Origin: Delphinapterus leucas
Lineage: Eukaryota > Chordata > Mammalia > Artiodactyla > Monodontidae
Direction of reading: 5' to 3'
NCBI RefSeq assembly: GCF_002288925.2
Contig: NW_022098072.1
Location: 23,030,450-23,094,449 of the forward strand
DNA: 64,000 nucleotides
The notes beneath the pieces are model-generated. The model ran no database searches. It was given only the letters and a program-made list of their open reading frames with translations, and was not told the DNA's origin. This document shows, one piece after another, positions 10,401 to 25,400 of the stretch (positions are counted from its first letter, which is position 1; each line of letters begins with the position of its first letter). The position numbers and the translations under genes are program-made.

Positions 10401-13400
10401 AGCAGCTAGAATGGTGCAGAGGAAACAGTGTCTACTTTACCAGTCCTTAATCATCCTTCTATTCTAAGAGCCTAGTCTCTCAAGATGGTTTCTCTCCCTT
10501 TTCAACTGTGTGGCAGCTAGGTTGTCCTCCTAGGAGGTTGTGGATACTCTGACTTGGTTCAAAAGCCTTTTTACCTTGAGGGGCATGGTGTAGAACCTGG
10601 CCTTTACATAGGTGGTTGGATTACATTAGGCATATGAACAGACAAGCTGCCAGGAGTGGTCGTTTAGGAGAATTCACAATGATAGAGCTAGATAGGACCT
10701 AGGAAAGAGCATCAACCCACATTCTGAGAAAACTGGGGCCAGAGGACATGGCCAGTACTATGAAGTCCAGACTGGAATCCTGATGTTCTTACTATCAGCT
10801 TGATTCATTTTCCAATATATCACACTGCCTTTCAATTATTTGGTTGGTTTTAAAACACTCCAATAACCTAATATATTGGTCTTCTAAAGACAAAACAAAC
10901 AAACTCCACCTCAAAATTGTTATTCTCTCGCCTGAAAGCTAAAATTGTAACTTGAAACATGATGCTATAAGAAGATATAATCAGTCCTTTAAGAAATATA
11001 CTACTTTAAAAAAATGTGCTATAATATTTTTTCCTTTAGATTTAATTTTCTAACATATTTCAAGAGATTTCTATTGTTTATTTCTGCTGGAATTCCACAT
11101 TTGAAAAATTATCTCTGCATTTTATGTCTGTATCCCATCTCGGCTGCTTATTACCAGTGGAACATGGGGCAAATTACTTAATCCCTCTGTGTCAGTTTAC
11201 TCATCTGTAAGAGGGCCTAGAACAGCCAGCCTCTGGCAGATAGGAAGATTAAATCATGTTAACTGTTAATTTTCTATCTTGACTCTCAGAATTGCAAACC
11301 TTCCAAGTTTACTAGCAATTCTCTAGGAAAACCAGATTTTTATGAGAATGTAAGTAGATATGGTAGACAAAGCAATTAGTACTTTTCTTTCTTTTTTAGA
11401 AATACTATTATAAAAGAAATTGGGTGGCTCGACATTGTAGTTCTATGGTTCTAATAAACATAATACACTATTCTATAAAAACAAAAACTAAATTATAAAA
11501 CAAATTTAGCCATTTTTAATAGTTTAGTTCAATTATGATATTTTTAGGAAGTTTATTAACTTAGAATCCTTATTCCACTTTCACACCAGAGTTTCACACC
11601 TTACACTACACCTCCCTCAAGAGTTGACTACATTTCCCTGAAGAATCAGATTGCTTGGGATTCTGGGTCTTTTGAACAAGGTTGTACCTTTACAAGTTGC
11701 TCCTGCTGACGTTCCAACTCTCGAATTTCTTGGTTGAGGATGACTGCAACATGCTGAGGTTGGCTGCGACAGTTACTACAGATGCCGTGCTGAGTCAGGT
11801 CATCACACACAGGGCAGTGTAAGGTAGTAAAATATTGTGAGATAGTGCCTTTCCGCCCTTCAGGTTCACTTCGAGAGGAGCTGGTGGCTTTCTGGATCTA
11901 TAAAAACAACAGTTCAGAAAAACATCAATTCAGAAATAAGTCTGAGCCAGCTTCATAGCAGAGTGGCTATTCTCATGCTAATTACAGGTTTACTAAGGCA
12001 TTATTTCATTTGTTCAACAAATACTGAATAGCTACTATATGTCAGGCACTGGTCTAGACAATGGGGCTATAGAAAAGAACAAAGTCGTCCTTTACACTTT
12101 AATATCATCAGATAATATTGTTTTGTTTTCGTTTTTTGGGAAAAAAAAAGTCTCAAGAGGCACAAACTTCCAGTTATAAAATAAGTAAGTCATTGGGATA
12201 TAATATACAGAATAGGAAATATAGTCAATAATATTATAATAAATTTAAATGGTAACAGATAACTAGACTTTATCATGGTGATCATCTCATAATGTATATA
12301 AATGTCAAACCACTATGTCGTACACTTGAAACTAATACCAGATTGTATGTCAATTATACTTCAATAAAAAAGAAAAACAGTCTCCTGTCACTTTTTTTTT
12401 TTTTTTTTATTTTTTTATTTTTTGCTGCGTTGGGTCTTTGTTGCTGCGCACGGGCTTTCTCTAGTTGTGGTGAGCGGGGGCTACTCTTCGTTGCAGTGCG
12501 TGGGCTTCTTACTGCGGTGGCTTCTCTTGTTGTGGAGCACAGGCTCTAGGTGCTTAGGTTTCAGTAGTTCTGGTGCATGGGCTTGGTTGCTCCGCAGCGT
12601 GTGGGATCTTCCCGGACCTGGGATCAAACCCATGTCCCGTGCATTGGCAGGCGGATTCTCAACCACTGCGCCACCAGGGAAATCCCTGTCACTCAGTTTT
12701 CTGGTTGAGACATGTAGATGTATGAGATCGTATGGGGCAGTGGAGATCACAGAGGACAGAGGAAGAAATCCAGGTTAAGAGTAGATACTGTTTAAGGCTG
12801 CGCAATTTGGGCCATGGCAGCAAGGTAAGTGGAAGGTTAAAAATAACTTGTTAGGCAGTAAGGTGCAAAATTCAAGCAAAAGTAAACCTGGAACATTTCA
12901 AATGAAATTAGATACATGTTACCTAATCATTCCTCATTTGAAGTAATACTGGTTTCAGAGATGTCTTCTGATACTCTTTTTCACACTGAAGTAACATCAT
13001 CTTACAATCATACCCTTGGTGTACTCCCTTGCTGTCTTATAAGTCACTCTGCATAAAAGTTATTAGGTCAGCCTTTTATAAATGCCATTGTTTTAACATT
13101 CTTGCTGGTGATGAAATGAAAAATAGTAATAGCTTTGTGGCATAGAGCCAGGACACAGCATTACAGATGTTGGCCAGCACAGATTCTCTGAAGCACAGCT
13201 TCAACCTCAGTTTCCCAGCTTATTCTTTTCCTTGAGGCCTTAAGTGCTCACTGAGAAAGTAAAAATAATTTAATTATCAACTTTTATCAGTTTTCCTGCA
13301 TACCCTCAGCCTTTCATAGTCTGAGCAAATGACAGCAGATCTAATTCTAAACATCAGATAACAACTGCTACTCTCCTAGAGTAATGTATCCCAGATTATT

Positions 13401-16400
13401 ACAGAACCACAAATCGTTCCTTCAGGCTTCTAATGGGTAAACTAAGAAAAAAAGAGTTCAAGCAAAACTCCCTTTGGTAAGATTCCACATTACATGTTTT
13501 ACTTTAGTAAAGTGCTATTTTAACATTATTTCCTTAGTCTGGTTTCTGCAGGACTATGTCTAGCTACTACATCCTATACATTTCTTAAACACCCATTTTG
13601 AAGGGATTTTCTGCTCTCCTTTGTTCAATTTTTTTTTTTTGCGGTATGCAGGCCTCTCACTGTTGTGGCCTCTCCTGTTGCGGAGCACAGGCTCCGGGCA
13701 CGCAGGCTGAGCGGCCATAGCTCACGGGCCCAGCCGCTCCGCAGCATGTGGGATCTTCCCGGACTGGGGCACAAACCCACATCCCCTGCATCGGCAGGTG
13801 GACTCTCAACCACTGCGCCACCAGGGAAGCCCCTCCTTTGTTTAATTTTTATTAGCTGCTTTGAGTTATAGTTAAGTGTTTACCATTGATGTAGTTTTGG
13901 ATTTAATCTTCTATAATTTGGCCAATCTGACAAGCTGGGAAGGTGTTTGTAGAAAACTAAACCAGAAAAATGTAGCACCTTTGTTGGTATAGGATAATAA
14001 AGCATTTGCTTTGCTCTGATAGCATGTAAATAAAATCTTTAGTTCTACTGAAAATTGTAAGTGAATTCTCTCTTTAGAGTCATAGCACAGGTACTATTTA
14101 GTAGGCTTACCCTTGGTAATTCATGATACCAGTTGAAGACATCAATACCAATAAGTGAGAAGATTCTTGCCAGGGGTGGAAGGATTTGCTTGGTGATATA
14201 GTAAGTGGCATTCAGTCTCAGAGTCGGGTCCTGCAGGACTTCCACTGGGCGCCTTACCAGCTGGATAAGTGGTACTCCAGGGGTCCCATAAATGATGACA
14301 TATGGCACTCGTTCCCCAACTCGAGGCTCAGAGCGCCGATCATAAGTAAGCATTTTCCTATTTAAATCCAAATAAAATAGTCACTCAAAGACTGTCATGG
14401 AAGGCATCTTTCCAGAAAATTAAATGAGAATTAAACAATAATGAAACCATGAGAAATCAACAAGGGGAACCTTCAAGTAACTTTTTTGACAACTGTATAC
14501 ACTTCACTTAGTTGGCACCAAGTGGATATGCTGTGAGAGTTTAATAAAACTTACTTTGTAAATCACTGTTACATGGAGAACAATATGAATTGGCAGATAT
14601 CAACTACCTTAAATTGTTTTCTATCCCCTAAGAATTAACTATTGTAAATCTAATAATGGAAGATAAAATTTAGCTGATTAGATGATCTGATTGTAGAATG
14701 ATACCATCTCAGTGCTTTGGTAAATGAAAATTAAGGACCACCTAGTGATTCTGATATGGGAAAAACAATCAATTCCAGCTCTGTATCAGATTACAATTTC
14801 ACTAAATTTAGTTTCTGCAGGGAAGACCAGAGAGGAGCTCTTTCTTCTTCTTTAGAACTTGCAACGTATGGGGGTCACCCACTCACTTTAGTAAGGCTTC
14901 ACATGGGCAGGGGAATAGACAATTGTGTATCTGTGCCTGCAGACTGGGTGTCTTTTAATCTACTCCAAACCATTCCAAATCCCAGGACTACACTTACTAG
15001 GTATTGGGGGTTGTGCTGTTGTGCACATCATTACCTTGTAAGTTCCAGGGCTGGCACACACGCGCCAGGTTTGTAAGAGGCACTTCCTCTGTATTCCTTT
15101 GCAAAGATAAAATCTTGTATGCTGGCCTTTCCTTCCAGAAGCTTCATACATTGTCGTTGAACATACTGTTTAATTAAACTTATATCTCTTGTTTCAAATA
15201 GCAGCTTCAGAGAACGCTCAAGTATCTTTAAAAAAAAATGGATATGCTCATAAGGATAAAATATCCCCCAATATATTTCATCATTGCTGTTATACTTCCA
15301 ATTACGTTAATTACTGAAACTTGCTGATCTGTCTGAACAATCTGCTATTTACAATGACTAGATAATAAAAATTATTGAAACTGGAAAATATTTTGGAGAC
15401 TTTATTTAACTTGTGATTTCTAAAAATAGAGTATTATGTAGTTTGAGGAAAATCATATCGGGATGACATGCAGATGAAACATTTGCTGTGTGTGATGAGC
15501 AACACGAAACATTTAAGTTGTCTTAAATAGCCAAGAACACTCCAGGCACAAAAAGCCAGACATCATTTCATGTATTAACTCTATTATAGAAAGGGCTGGA
15601 TTCAGGTGGACAGAGAGAAGTTTAAACATAACCAAGCAATGAAATAAAGTTAAACATCACCAAGCAGTGAAATAAAGTCAGTCTTTTTGCCTTTTTATAG
15701 TGTCAGTAAATATATACTAACTGTGATAGAATTTTCTGTGCTGGAGTATTTCTACTAGAAAATGACTGACATGCAGTAGATTTATGCAGTGGAATGAATT
15801 TAAATTAGTTCCAGGTGAAAGCTCTGTATCTTATTCTGAGTACTGGAATCCATACATATTTATAGAAGAAGTTGCTAACTTAGCCAAGGCACCATTCTTC
15901 CCTCAGAGGAAGAATGCACTGGATATCATTTCCAGAAACTAGTATTAAAAAAAAAAAATCTCAAATTTACATAATATTATATGTGACATAATAGGTTGCT
16001 ATCAATCTATTATGCTTTTAATGCTCTCGTAAAAGTCAGTGTATAGAGTGCTATTCCATTTATACCATTTATTTTTGGTTTGTTATAGAAGGAATCTGGG
16101 CCTGAATAAAGAAAAAATAAATATGAGATACTATGGTTGAGAAATTTAGGTAATTTATATTACCACTGTTCAGAAATCTCCCTAACTTGTATTTGGTAAC
16201 CCAAGTAAACAGAATTTCAGTTAATCTAGGATGGATTACATTACTTATGAAATTTCTCTGTTCAGTTTCCCTTCTTTATCCTGCTCCATAGCTTTTGGGT
16301 GTTGCCATATATCATCTCTAGGTGATTAGGCAGGAAATTTTTATCAAGTTCAAGTGTTGTTTTTTAGCAATTGTGATAAAAGGTAAGGTGTGGGAGAAGT

Positions 16401-19400
16401 CAGAAACTAAGGCCTTAAATAAGTTGTTTTCATTAGAAATGAAGTTCTCAAAAAATCATACAGTTCCTCTTATAGTTATACATAGTCATATAGGCTATAT
16501 AGTTCCTCCACCTAGATATGTGCTTAAGGATTTGTACCGGATTCTTTAGCCACTTAATTTCTTTTTTAAAATTATTATTATTATTATTTGGCTGCATTGG
16601 GTCTTCGTTGCTGCGCGTGGGCTTTTCTCTAGTTGCAGCGAACGGGGGCTACTCTTCGTTGTGTGCGAGCTTCTCATTGCAGTGGCTTCTCTTGTTGCGG
16701 AGCATGGGCTCTAGGTGCATGGGCTAAAGCAGTTGCAGCACGCAGGCTTGGGAGTTGCGGCATGCGGGGTCCTAGAGCATGCAGGCTCAGTAGTTGTGGC
16801 ACATGGGCTCTAGGGAGCATGGGCTTCAGTCGTTGTGGCATGTGGGCTCAGTAGTTGTGGCTCTCAGGCTCTAGAACGCAGGCTCAGTAGTTGTGGCGCA
16901 TGGGCTTAGTTGCTCCGCGGCATGTGGGATCTTCCCAGACCAGGGATCGAATCGTGTCCCCTGCATTGGCAGGCGGATTCTTAACCACTGTGCCAGCAGG
17001 GAAGTCCTAGCCACTTATTTCTTAAAGATGACAACAAGATAGATAAAACTTACCTTAGAAACAGCAGGGCAGGAATCTCTTCTGACTGTTTCTATTCCTT
17101 TTGCATCAAATACTGGGTCCTTTTGATCCAATGTTTCATACATGTAACCCACATACCTCTTTTTTGTTTGTAAGACACAGGGCAAATATACCTGTGATGA
17201 AATTAATAAAATATCTATCAATAACCATTTTTTTCCAACCATGAATATCTTATTTTTATATGCCTTTTTCTCTCTTTAACCAGATGTCAATTATAAAAAA
17301 TTCTAAATGTGGCTTAGGGCCCAACGAATACAAAATGAGACAACACTTGCAGGTAAAAACACACAAAGTGAGTTGTTCTACTTCCTCACCACACACCCAC
17401 TCCTTTACTTGCACTATCAATTTTGCTCCTTCCTCAGCTGATACTGCTCTCTCAAAGTCTTCAATCATATCTTTTTAAACAATTTAAAAAATGACTTTAA
17501 GTAACACCTACTTATGGTACAAATTAAAAAGTTATAAGAGAATATACAATGAAAAGTCTACCTTCCCCTCCACAGAGGCATCCTGTTATTGATTTCCTGT
17601 ATATTCTTCCAGAAATATTCTATCTAAGTACATGTACTTATATACATAAGGGTAGCTTACCTTCCACATCACTCTGTACTTTGCTTATTTCATTTAATAA
17701 CTTATCTTGGAGAGCATTCCATCCTGTACAAGAAAGCTCATTTTGTTTTGTAGCTACATAGCAGTCCACTTTATGAGGCTATTATAATTTTTGTAACCAG
17801 TTACCTACTATGGGTTATTTAGGATGTTTCCAATCTTTTGGAGTTACAAATAGTGTTCCAGTGAACAACCGTGCATGGATAAATCTGCAGGATAAATACC
17901 TTGAATTGGAATTCCTGGATGAATGGGTGTGTGTCCCCACCCCTTTTCCACATTGGTCCTTTCCTCTGCCCCAAAGCTGTATCAGTAATCACACTAAACG
18001 TAAGTGGTGTAAAAAGTGTAAAAATGGTGTAGAAAGTGTAAAAATTGGTGTAAAAAATGTAACTTGTAAAAGGAGAAATGATCAGATTAGATCCCATCAA
18101 AAAGATACAACAATATGCTTTCTACTAGAAATCCACTTTAAATATAAGGACATAGAAAGTTTATAAAAAAGATACACTTGTTAAATACTAATCAAAACAA
18201 AGCTGTTGTGGCTATATTAATATCAGAAAAAGTAGATTTCCACATAAGGAATATTATCAAAGATAAAAGTATCAATTTGTCAAGAAGATACATAACCATA
18301 AATGTATATGCACCTAATAAGAAAACTTCAAAATGCATGAAATAGAAACTGGCAGAACTAAAAGGAGGAAACAGGCAAATCTATGATTATACTTGGAGAC
18401 TTTAGCACCTCTCTTCTAGAAATTGACAGAGAATCAGTAAGATTGTTGTTGGCTTCAACAACACTATCAGTTAACCTAAGTGACATTATAGAACATTCCA
18501 CCCAATAACCAGAATACACAGGGATTTTCAAGGTCATATGGGAACATTCACTAAGAGACCATATGCTAGACCAAACAACGAACTGTAACAAGCTTAAAAG
18601 CATTGAAATTATATAGACTATGTTCTTTGACCACAATGGAATTAAAATTAATAACAAAAAGATGTCTGGAATATCCTTAAAAATTTGGAACTTAACACAC
18701 TTCTAAATAACCTACAGGTCATTATCACTGAAGTAAATGAATAATAATAAAAGCACAAGATATCAAAATTTGAAACTAAAGTAGTGTTTTGAGAGAAATT
18801 TGTTATTGTTAAACGCTTATATTAAAATTTTTTGTTTAAAATCAATGATTCAAGTTTCTAAATTAAGACAGGAAAAGAGAAGCAAACTAAACCCTAAGTT
18901 AAGTGTAAGGAAGGAGATAATAAAGAGTGGAAATTAATGATACAGTTCTTCAGAAAGTTCTGTAAATGGATAAACCACTAGCTAGAATGATCAAGGGGGA
19001 AAAAAATGGAAAAACAAATTATCAAAAGTGAAAGGGATGTTACTAAAGATTTTACAGATATCAAAATCACAATAAGGAAGTATAAATAGTTCATGCCAAT
19101 AAATTTGACAACTTAGGAGAAATGGACAAACTCCTTGACAATCACAAGTCTTAAAACTGACATGAGAAGAAAACCTGAATAATATATATTAAAGATATTT
19201 AATTTGTAATTGAAAATCCTTTCCCCGCCATAAAATTTCAGGACTAGATTGCTTCACTGATGAATTTTATCAATCATTTAAGAAAAAATTTTACACACTT
19301 TTTCTTTCAGAAAGTAGAACAGGAAACACTTCCAACTCATTTTATGAGGTCAGATTTTTTTTCCTGTCCCCAAACCAGACAAAGACAATACAAGAAAAAA

Positions 19401-22400
19401 ACCAAAAAAACTACAGACTGATATTCATGAACATATGCATCACGATTCTTAACAAATGTCTGTTTTCTTTGAGAAGTTTTGCAGTTTTTGCTTTTATGTT
19501 TAGGCCTGTGATCTATCTCAGGTAAATTTTCACGTCTGGTGTTACATGCTCTTCACTTTGCCAGATAGGTTGAGTGTCCACAGCATCACACACATACTTC
19601 TAGAATAGCGCTCATCATCGCTCTGTTTTCTAATTTTTCTTCCCTCTCTCCCTGCAATTAGAATGCTCACTCTTCAGGGCAGATACAGTATCCAAGTCCT
19701 CTCTGATCGCTTCTAGCACAATTCTTGCTTCAGGGTAGGTGCATGATAAACGTTTGGGAGTCATGTTTGATTCTCTTCTCCCTTTTTTATCTTTTCCACA
19801 CCTGCTCTCCTAAATCAACCACTTTTAACTCCTGCCCATCCTTCTTTCCATTTTATCTTGAATTGTTTATTTTCGCTAGTTTATCTCACTACTTCAGGAT
19901 ATAGAGGTTGCAAAAGGCATCCTGTCTTGAGATTCTCCTCTTTCCAATCCATCTCCACACCACTGTGAGGCCAGTCCTCCCCAAAAAGGTCTGTCATGCT
20001 TTTGTTTGATAAACTTTCCTGTTTAAGTTTAAACACTTCAGCTTGGCATTCAAGACACTCTATAATCTGGTCTTAACTTTATTTTTCCAGACTTCTCTCC
20101 TGCTACTCTGTATTACCATGTTGTGCGTTTCCTACTCCATATCCTTCTATATACCACTTTCTTCTGTGCAGAATGACTGCAGCACCGTGGCTGCCTATTG
20201 AAATTCTAACCATTTTCTGAGACAGAATGCAATGTATACCTCCTACATGGAGTCTCCCCATCCAGCCTAGGAGGACACAATACCTTTTCTTTGCACTCTT
20301 ACAGTGCTTAGGGAGACTGCTTCCTAAATTTACAATGAAAGATCATTTACATACATTTCTAATCCTTCCTTTTAGATTATTGGCTCTTAGAGGGCAGGAC
20401 TGTGTCTCATGCTTCTTTGCATTCCACACCTCTCCTAGCTCAGTACGTTTTATACAGAAAGAACTAAATGCATATTTCATATCCAAAGTAAAGTGAAAAT
20501 AGTCGAAAGTCCTGTGGCAGACTGCATTCTCCAAAGAAATAATATCTTCTATCCCACATAGCCTTCTCACAATGTGACTCTGACATTTTTCCCATTAAGA
20601 GATGGGGACCTATGTTCCCTCTCAAATCTAGACAGGCTATGATGCTATATGATTTTAAGACTAGGTCATAAAAAGCAAAATGGCTTTCATCTGGTTCTCT
20701 TTGGGATGTTCATTCCTAGAACTCAGCTATCATGCTGTGAGGAAGAACAAGCAGTCCCAGGGAAAGGCCAAGTGTAGGTGTTCCAGCTCACAGCCCCACC
20801 TGGTGTCCCAAATGGCAGCCAGCATCAACCCCCAGACATGAGAGTGAGCAAGCTTCAGGTGATTTCAGTCCTTAGCTGTCAGCTAAGGACCTAAACGTTG
20901 TGGAGCAGAGACATGCCATCCCAGCTGCACCCTTCATGAATTCCTGACCCATAAAAATCTGTAAGCTCAATAAAATGGTGCTTGTTTTACACCATTAGGT
21001 TTGGGGTTACACAGCGATAGTTAACTGGAATAGTCTTTTCATTTCTTTATATAAGACATTACAAAAAAACTTGAGAAAATTATACAAAAATAAGGGAAAA
21101 ATACTTTAACACTTTCACAGACCCATATACCATTACAAAATCTGAAAATGTATTGAAAAAGTCAGAAATCTACAGAAGGTATGTGAATTTTATATGTGGT
21201 TAGTAGTATTACATTTCTCTTACCTTTTCAAACTTCAATTTCACTGGTTTAGGATTGGTAGCAGTTACAGCTTCAGCAATTTCCTGACCAATCTTAAAAG
21301 ACTGCTCCTTAGTGGCTCCTTTCAGTAGCACAAACATACTAAGAGGATTAAAAATAAAGTAGGGTAATGAGGAAGGCATTGTAACAAAAAAAAATCTCAT
21401 CAATAGTAACTTTCCTGGATAATACTCTAAAACCAAGGAAAACCTTTTTCTCCCCCTTACTCTTCCTTATTAAGTTGCTCCCTACCTGAGTTTTCTTGTT
21501 TTGTCACACTTTCCTGTGTGCTCACGGTATATCTTGTTACAGATCTTTAAGACATCTAATGTTTCTAGTTTAGCTACACACAGAACAGCTGTCACAGCTG
21601 GCAAGAAGGTCTTGGGTCATTCCTATACATTTACAGCTTTCCATGACACACAATTATGTCAGTCACAAAATAAAAGATGATGACTATAAAGAAATGGAAA
21701 ATTTACTTGTGATATGGGAGGGAATTTCCTTCCAGAACCACCCAACTTAGAAAAGAACACATGTATATTTTGTAAAATATGTTCATTGAAGAAGTTAGAA
21801 AACAAAAAGGCACAAAGAAAACAGCCATTTATAATCTCACCATTCAGAAAAAAGACACTAGAAGGCTTTTGTGTACATCTGTAAATCTTTTCTCATTTGG
21901 GATCACAGATCACACAGTTTGATAACTTTCTCCTTTCATTTAATGGTATATTGTGAACATTTTCCCATGTCACTTCTTTTACATTATTTTAACAGTTGTA
22001 CTGTATTTCAATGTATGGATATAGTATAATTTAACCAAACCCCTACCACTGGAAATCTAAGTCATTAAATTTTTTTTCTAATATTTAATATATAATAATA
22101 ACTTGGCAAGCTATGTCCTTAGAATAAATTCCTAGAAGAGGAATTTCTAGATAAGTGGTATATACTAAAAATATTTTTTGAAAGATAATGTGAAACTGAA
22201 GTCCAGAAAGATATTTCTGACATACAATCCCACCATCAGTATATGCAGGTCAAGAGGGAAGGATTTCTAATACGGATAAAAAAAAAATCTAATATAAAAA
22301 ATAACTGATAAAAGTACTGGGCATTTTTTCCTAATATAATCCAGCTAACTGTAATAGCACTTTACATTTCAGTATATACCACAATCTGAGACCAAAAGAA

Positions 22401-25400
22401 GTAATGGCGAATAAATATACTTAAGGAATAGAGATTATAAAGCTGATCTTCATTTATAACTTTAGTGGAAAGACATTAAATAGTAGAAATGAATACTATC
22501 TTGAAACATGGACTTTAAGATTCTTGGAACCACATAAACCAATCTTATTATTTCTTAAATGCTTTTATATTGGACTTTCAGTCTCATTTGGATGGTTTTT
22601 TTTGAAAAGCTCTTTGTCTGCCAATATTGCAGATAGTACTTGTGTTAGAGTTTGATCTGAAAAGCTTAAGGAGTATTTATTTAATATTACTTAAGGCCTT
22701 GAAAATAAAAATTTATCAATCTGAATTAATTTTAACATAACGCACAACAAATAGGCCTTAGATAGCTAATTATACTTTTAAGCTAGGCTATATTCTGAAC
22801 CACCTAAAGCTTTTTATAATATTTTCTTTCTAGGCCCATCTGATGCTCATTATACCAGTATAGCCTTTAAAAAAAATAGATTACAAAATTTCCTTTTTTA
22901 AAGAATCAACTTCATTGAGATATAATTTGCATATAATAAAATGAATACATTCTAAGTGTACAGTTCCATAAATGTTGACAAACGTATAGGCTTGCTATGG
23001 GCTGAACTGTGCCCCTTAAATTCATACGCTGAAAACCTTAACCCCCATTGTGAATGTGACTGTATTTGGAGATAGGGCCTTTAAAGAAATGATTAAGTTA
23101 AAATGACGCTCTAATTTAGGTGGTTAGGGTGAGCCTAATCTGGTGTCTTTATAAGAGGAAATTACACAAAGAAACACCAAGAATGTACATGAACAGAAGA
23201 AAGATCATGTGAGGACAAAGTGAGGAGGTGGCTACCTGCAAGCCAAGGAGAGAGGCTTCAGGAGAAACCACAGCTACTGGCTAATGCCTTGATCTTGGAC
23301 TTCAAACCTCCAGAACTGTGAGAAAATAAATTTGTGCTTAAGCCACCAAATCTGTGACAGCCCTAGAAAATTAATATATTTGTGTAACTACCACCGGAAT
23401 CAAGATATAGGGACATTTTCATGACCCCATAAAGTTCCCTTGTACTCCTTTGCAATAATTCTCCACTCCACTCCCAGCAACACATGACCAGCTTTCAATT
23501 ACTATAGATTAGTTTTGTCTTTCAAGAATTTTATATAATATACAGTACATACTTATGTCTGGCTTCTTTCACTCAGCATATTTTTGAGATACACCCATGT
23601 TGCTAAAGTAGCAGTAACTGGTTCCTTTTTATTGCTGAATAGTACTCCATTGTATGGATATGCTACATTTGTTCATCCATTCATCTGCTGATGAACATTT
23701 GGACTGTTTGCAGTTTGGGACTATCAAGAATAAAACTGCAATGAAGAGGTGCATCAAGTCTTTGTGTGGACCTAAGTTTTCATTTCTCTTAGGTAAATAC
23801 CAAGGAGTAGGATTGTTGAGTCATGCTAAGGGGGTATGTTTAACTTTAGATGTAAATGCCAAACTTAAAAAACAAAGATTATTATGCTTAAAATGTTCAG
23901 ATGCAATAATGAATTGAAGTCTTTCTACACACATTTCTATAAAGCTCTAGAACAGAGGAACTAAGCTATGGTAATAGAAATCAGGTAAGTGGTTGCCTGG
24001 GGGCAGGGGATGAAAGTGAGGGACTGACTGCAAAGGAGCATGGCAGAACTTTCTACAGCGATAGAAACTTTCTATATCTTGACTGGGGTGGCAGCTGATT
24101 ACATGGGTCTATACATTTTGTATATTGAACTATGTACTTTTTTGTTAAAAATTATACCTTGATAAAGTAGATAAAAAATTAAAGGAACACATACTTTACA
24201 TCTTAAAAGTTATTATAGGGTATATATTTGAGATTTTACCTAGTAGTGTTAGGGGTTTTACTTGAGTTCATCTGTGCTGTTTTGGCTAGTTTTAGTTGGA
24301 GCTAAGCTTCAGGAGAGCTGACCGGGATTAATGGAAATTTTGGGTCACTTAACAGAATGTAGGTGACCAGCCTACAAAGAGAAAGACTGTTTTATAAGTT
24401 TCTAGGGAATTCCCTCGTGGTCCAGTTGGTTAGGACTCCATGCTTTCACTGCCAAGGGAGTGGGTTCAGTCCCTGGTCCGGGAATTAAGATCCTGTAAGC
24501 TGTGTGGCACAGCCAAAAAAAAAAAAAAAGTTTCTATTTGTCTGTTACTGGTGCGTTTAATGTAGTTAATTAATGTTTATCTTTGGTTGATAGATCACAT
24601 TTAAAGCAGTGATTTTCATTTCACATGGGGTGGGGAGTTAAGCGAGGATATTAGAATCACCTAGGAGGCTTTTCTCAATTATACGCAGATGAATTTCCCA
24701 AGAGATTTTTGTTCTAGTTCCCCACCGCCCTTCTGCTGCCCCGGCAGTATGTGTGTTGTCAAACGTCCTTCCCTACCCTGCCTAAGAATCACTACTACAG
24801 AGAGCTTCAATAACTGATGGGAGTAGGTCTATCCCACTAGGGTGGGATAAGTATTATTATTTTTTGGATAAATATTATCGATAACCACTATTATATAGAA
24901 TTGTTTGAACCACTACAATATAAAGATATTCAGGGTGTTTACACTTATACCGTCTAAATGGACAATAATGCATAACTGCTCTAGAGAGAGAAACACCCTT
25001 CTAACAGAGTAATTTTGATGCTTTGTTAACCAATCTCCCTTAGCTAGACTCCAAGATTCATAAAGTCAGCAGTCCTGAAACTAGAGGGAGGCAATGGTCA
25101 TTCTTCATCATGTATCAGATTTCCTTCATTCTGATGATAGCCTCAGGGAGGCTAAGTGACTTTTTTTTTTTTTTTTGCAGTACGCGGGCCTCCCACTGTT
25201 GCGGCCTCTCCTGTTGCGGAGCACAGGCTCCGGACACGCAGGCTCAGCGGCCATCGCTCACGGGCCCAGCCGCTCCGCAGCATGTGGGATTCTTCCGGAC
25301 CGGGGCACGAACCCGTGTCCCCTGCATCGGCAGGCGGACTCTCAACCACTGCACCACCAGGGAAGCCCTAAGCGACTTTTTTGATGGCCATGCAATCAGC

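Larger units (their letters stand above)
7466..11687 (-). other. REV3L: REV3L intron between wE14 and wE15
   Basis: GT-AG intron. It holds a MER5-like element, an old L1 fragment, an L2 fragment and two MIR fragments, listed separately. The stretches 7466-7945, 8115-8925, 10265-10685 and 11275-11687 show nothing I can name. Confidence 0.85.
11898..14110 (-). other. REV3L: REV3L intron between wE13 and wE14
   Basis: GT-AG intron with an L2 end, an L1 3' end and two SINEs, listed separately. Nothing is recognised in 12694-13615 or 13851-14110. Confidence 0.85.
15226..17053 (-). other. REV3L: REV3L intron between wE11 and wE12
   Basis: GT-AG intron with a 28-bp tandem duplication and one long SINE, listed separately. 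The rest (15226-15621 and 15678-16546) is A/T-rich, with nothing recognised. Confidence 0.85.
17192..21223 (-). other. REV3L: REV3L intron between wE10 and wE11
   Basis: GT-AG intron made almost wholly of old repeats: two L1 segments in opposite orientation, a long L2 and an MLT1 LTR. No repeat is recognised in 17192-17485. Confidence 0.85.

Noticed and set aside
14756..15076. 106-codon plus-strand ORF
   Set aside because: It overlaps the antisense of REV3L exon wE12 and intron DNA. A chance frame.
20513..23378. Possible endogenous retrovirus
   Set aside because: Only solo MaLR LTRs are present, with no gag, pol or env sequence between or near them.
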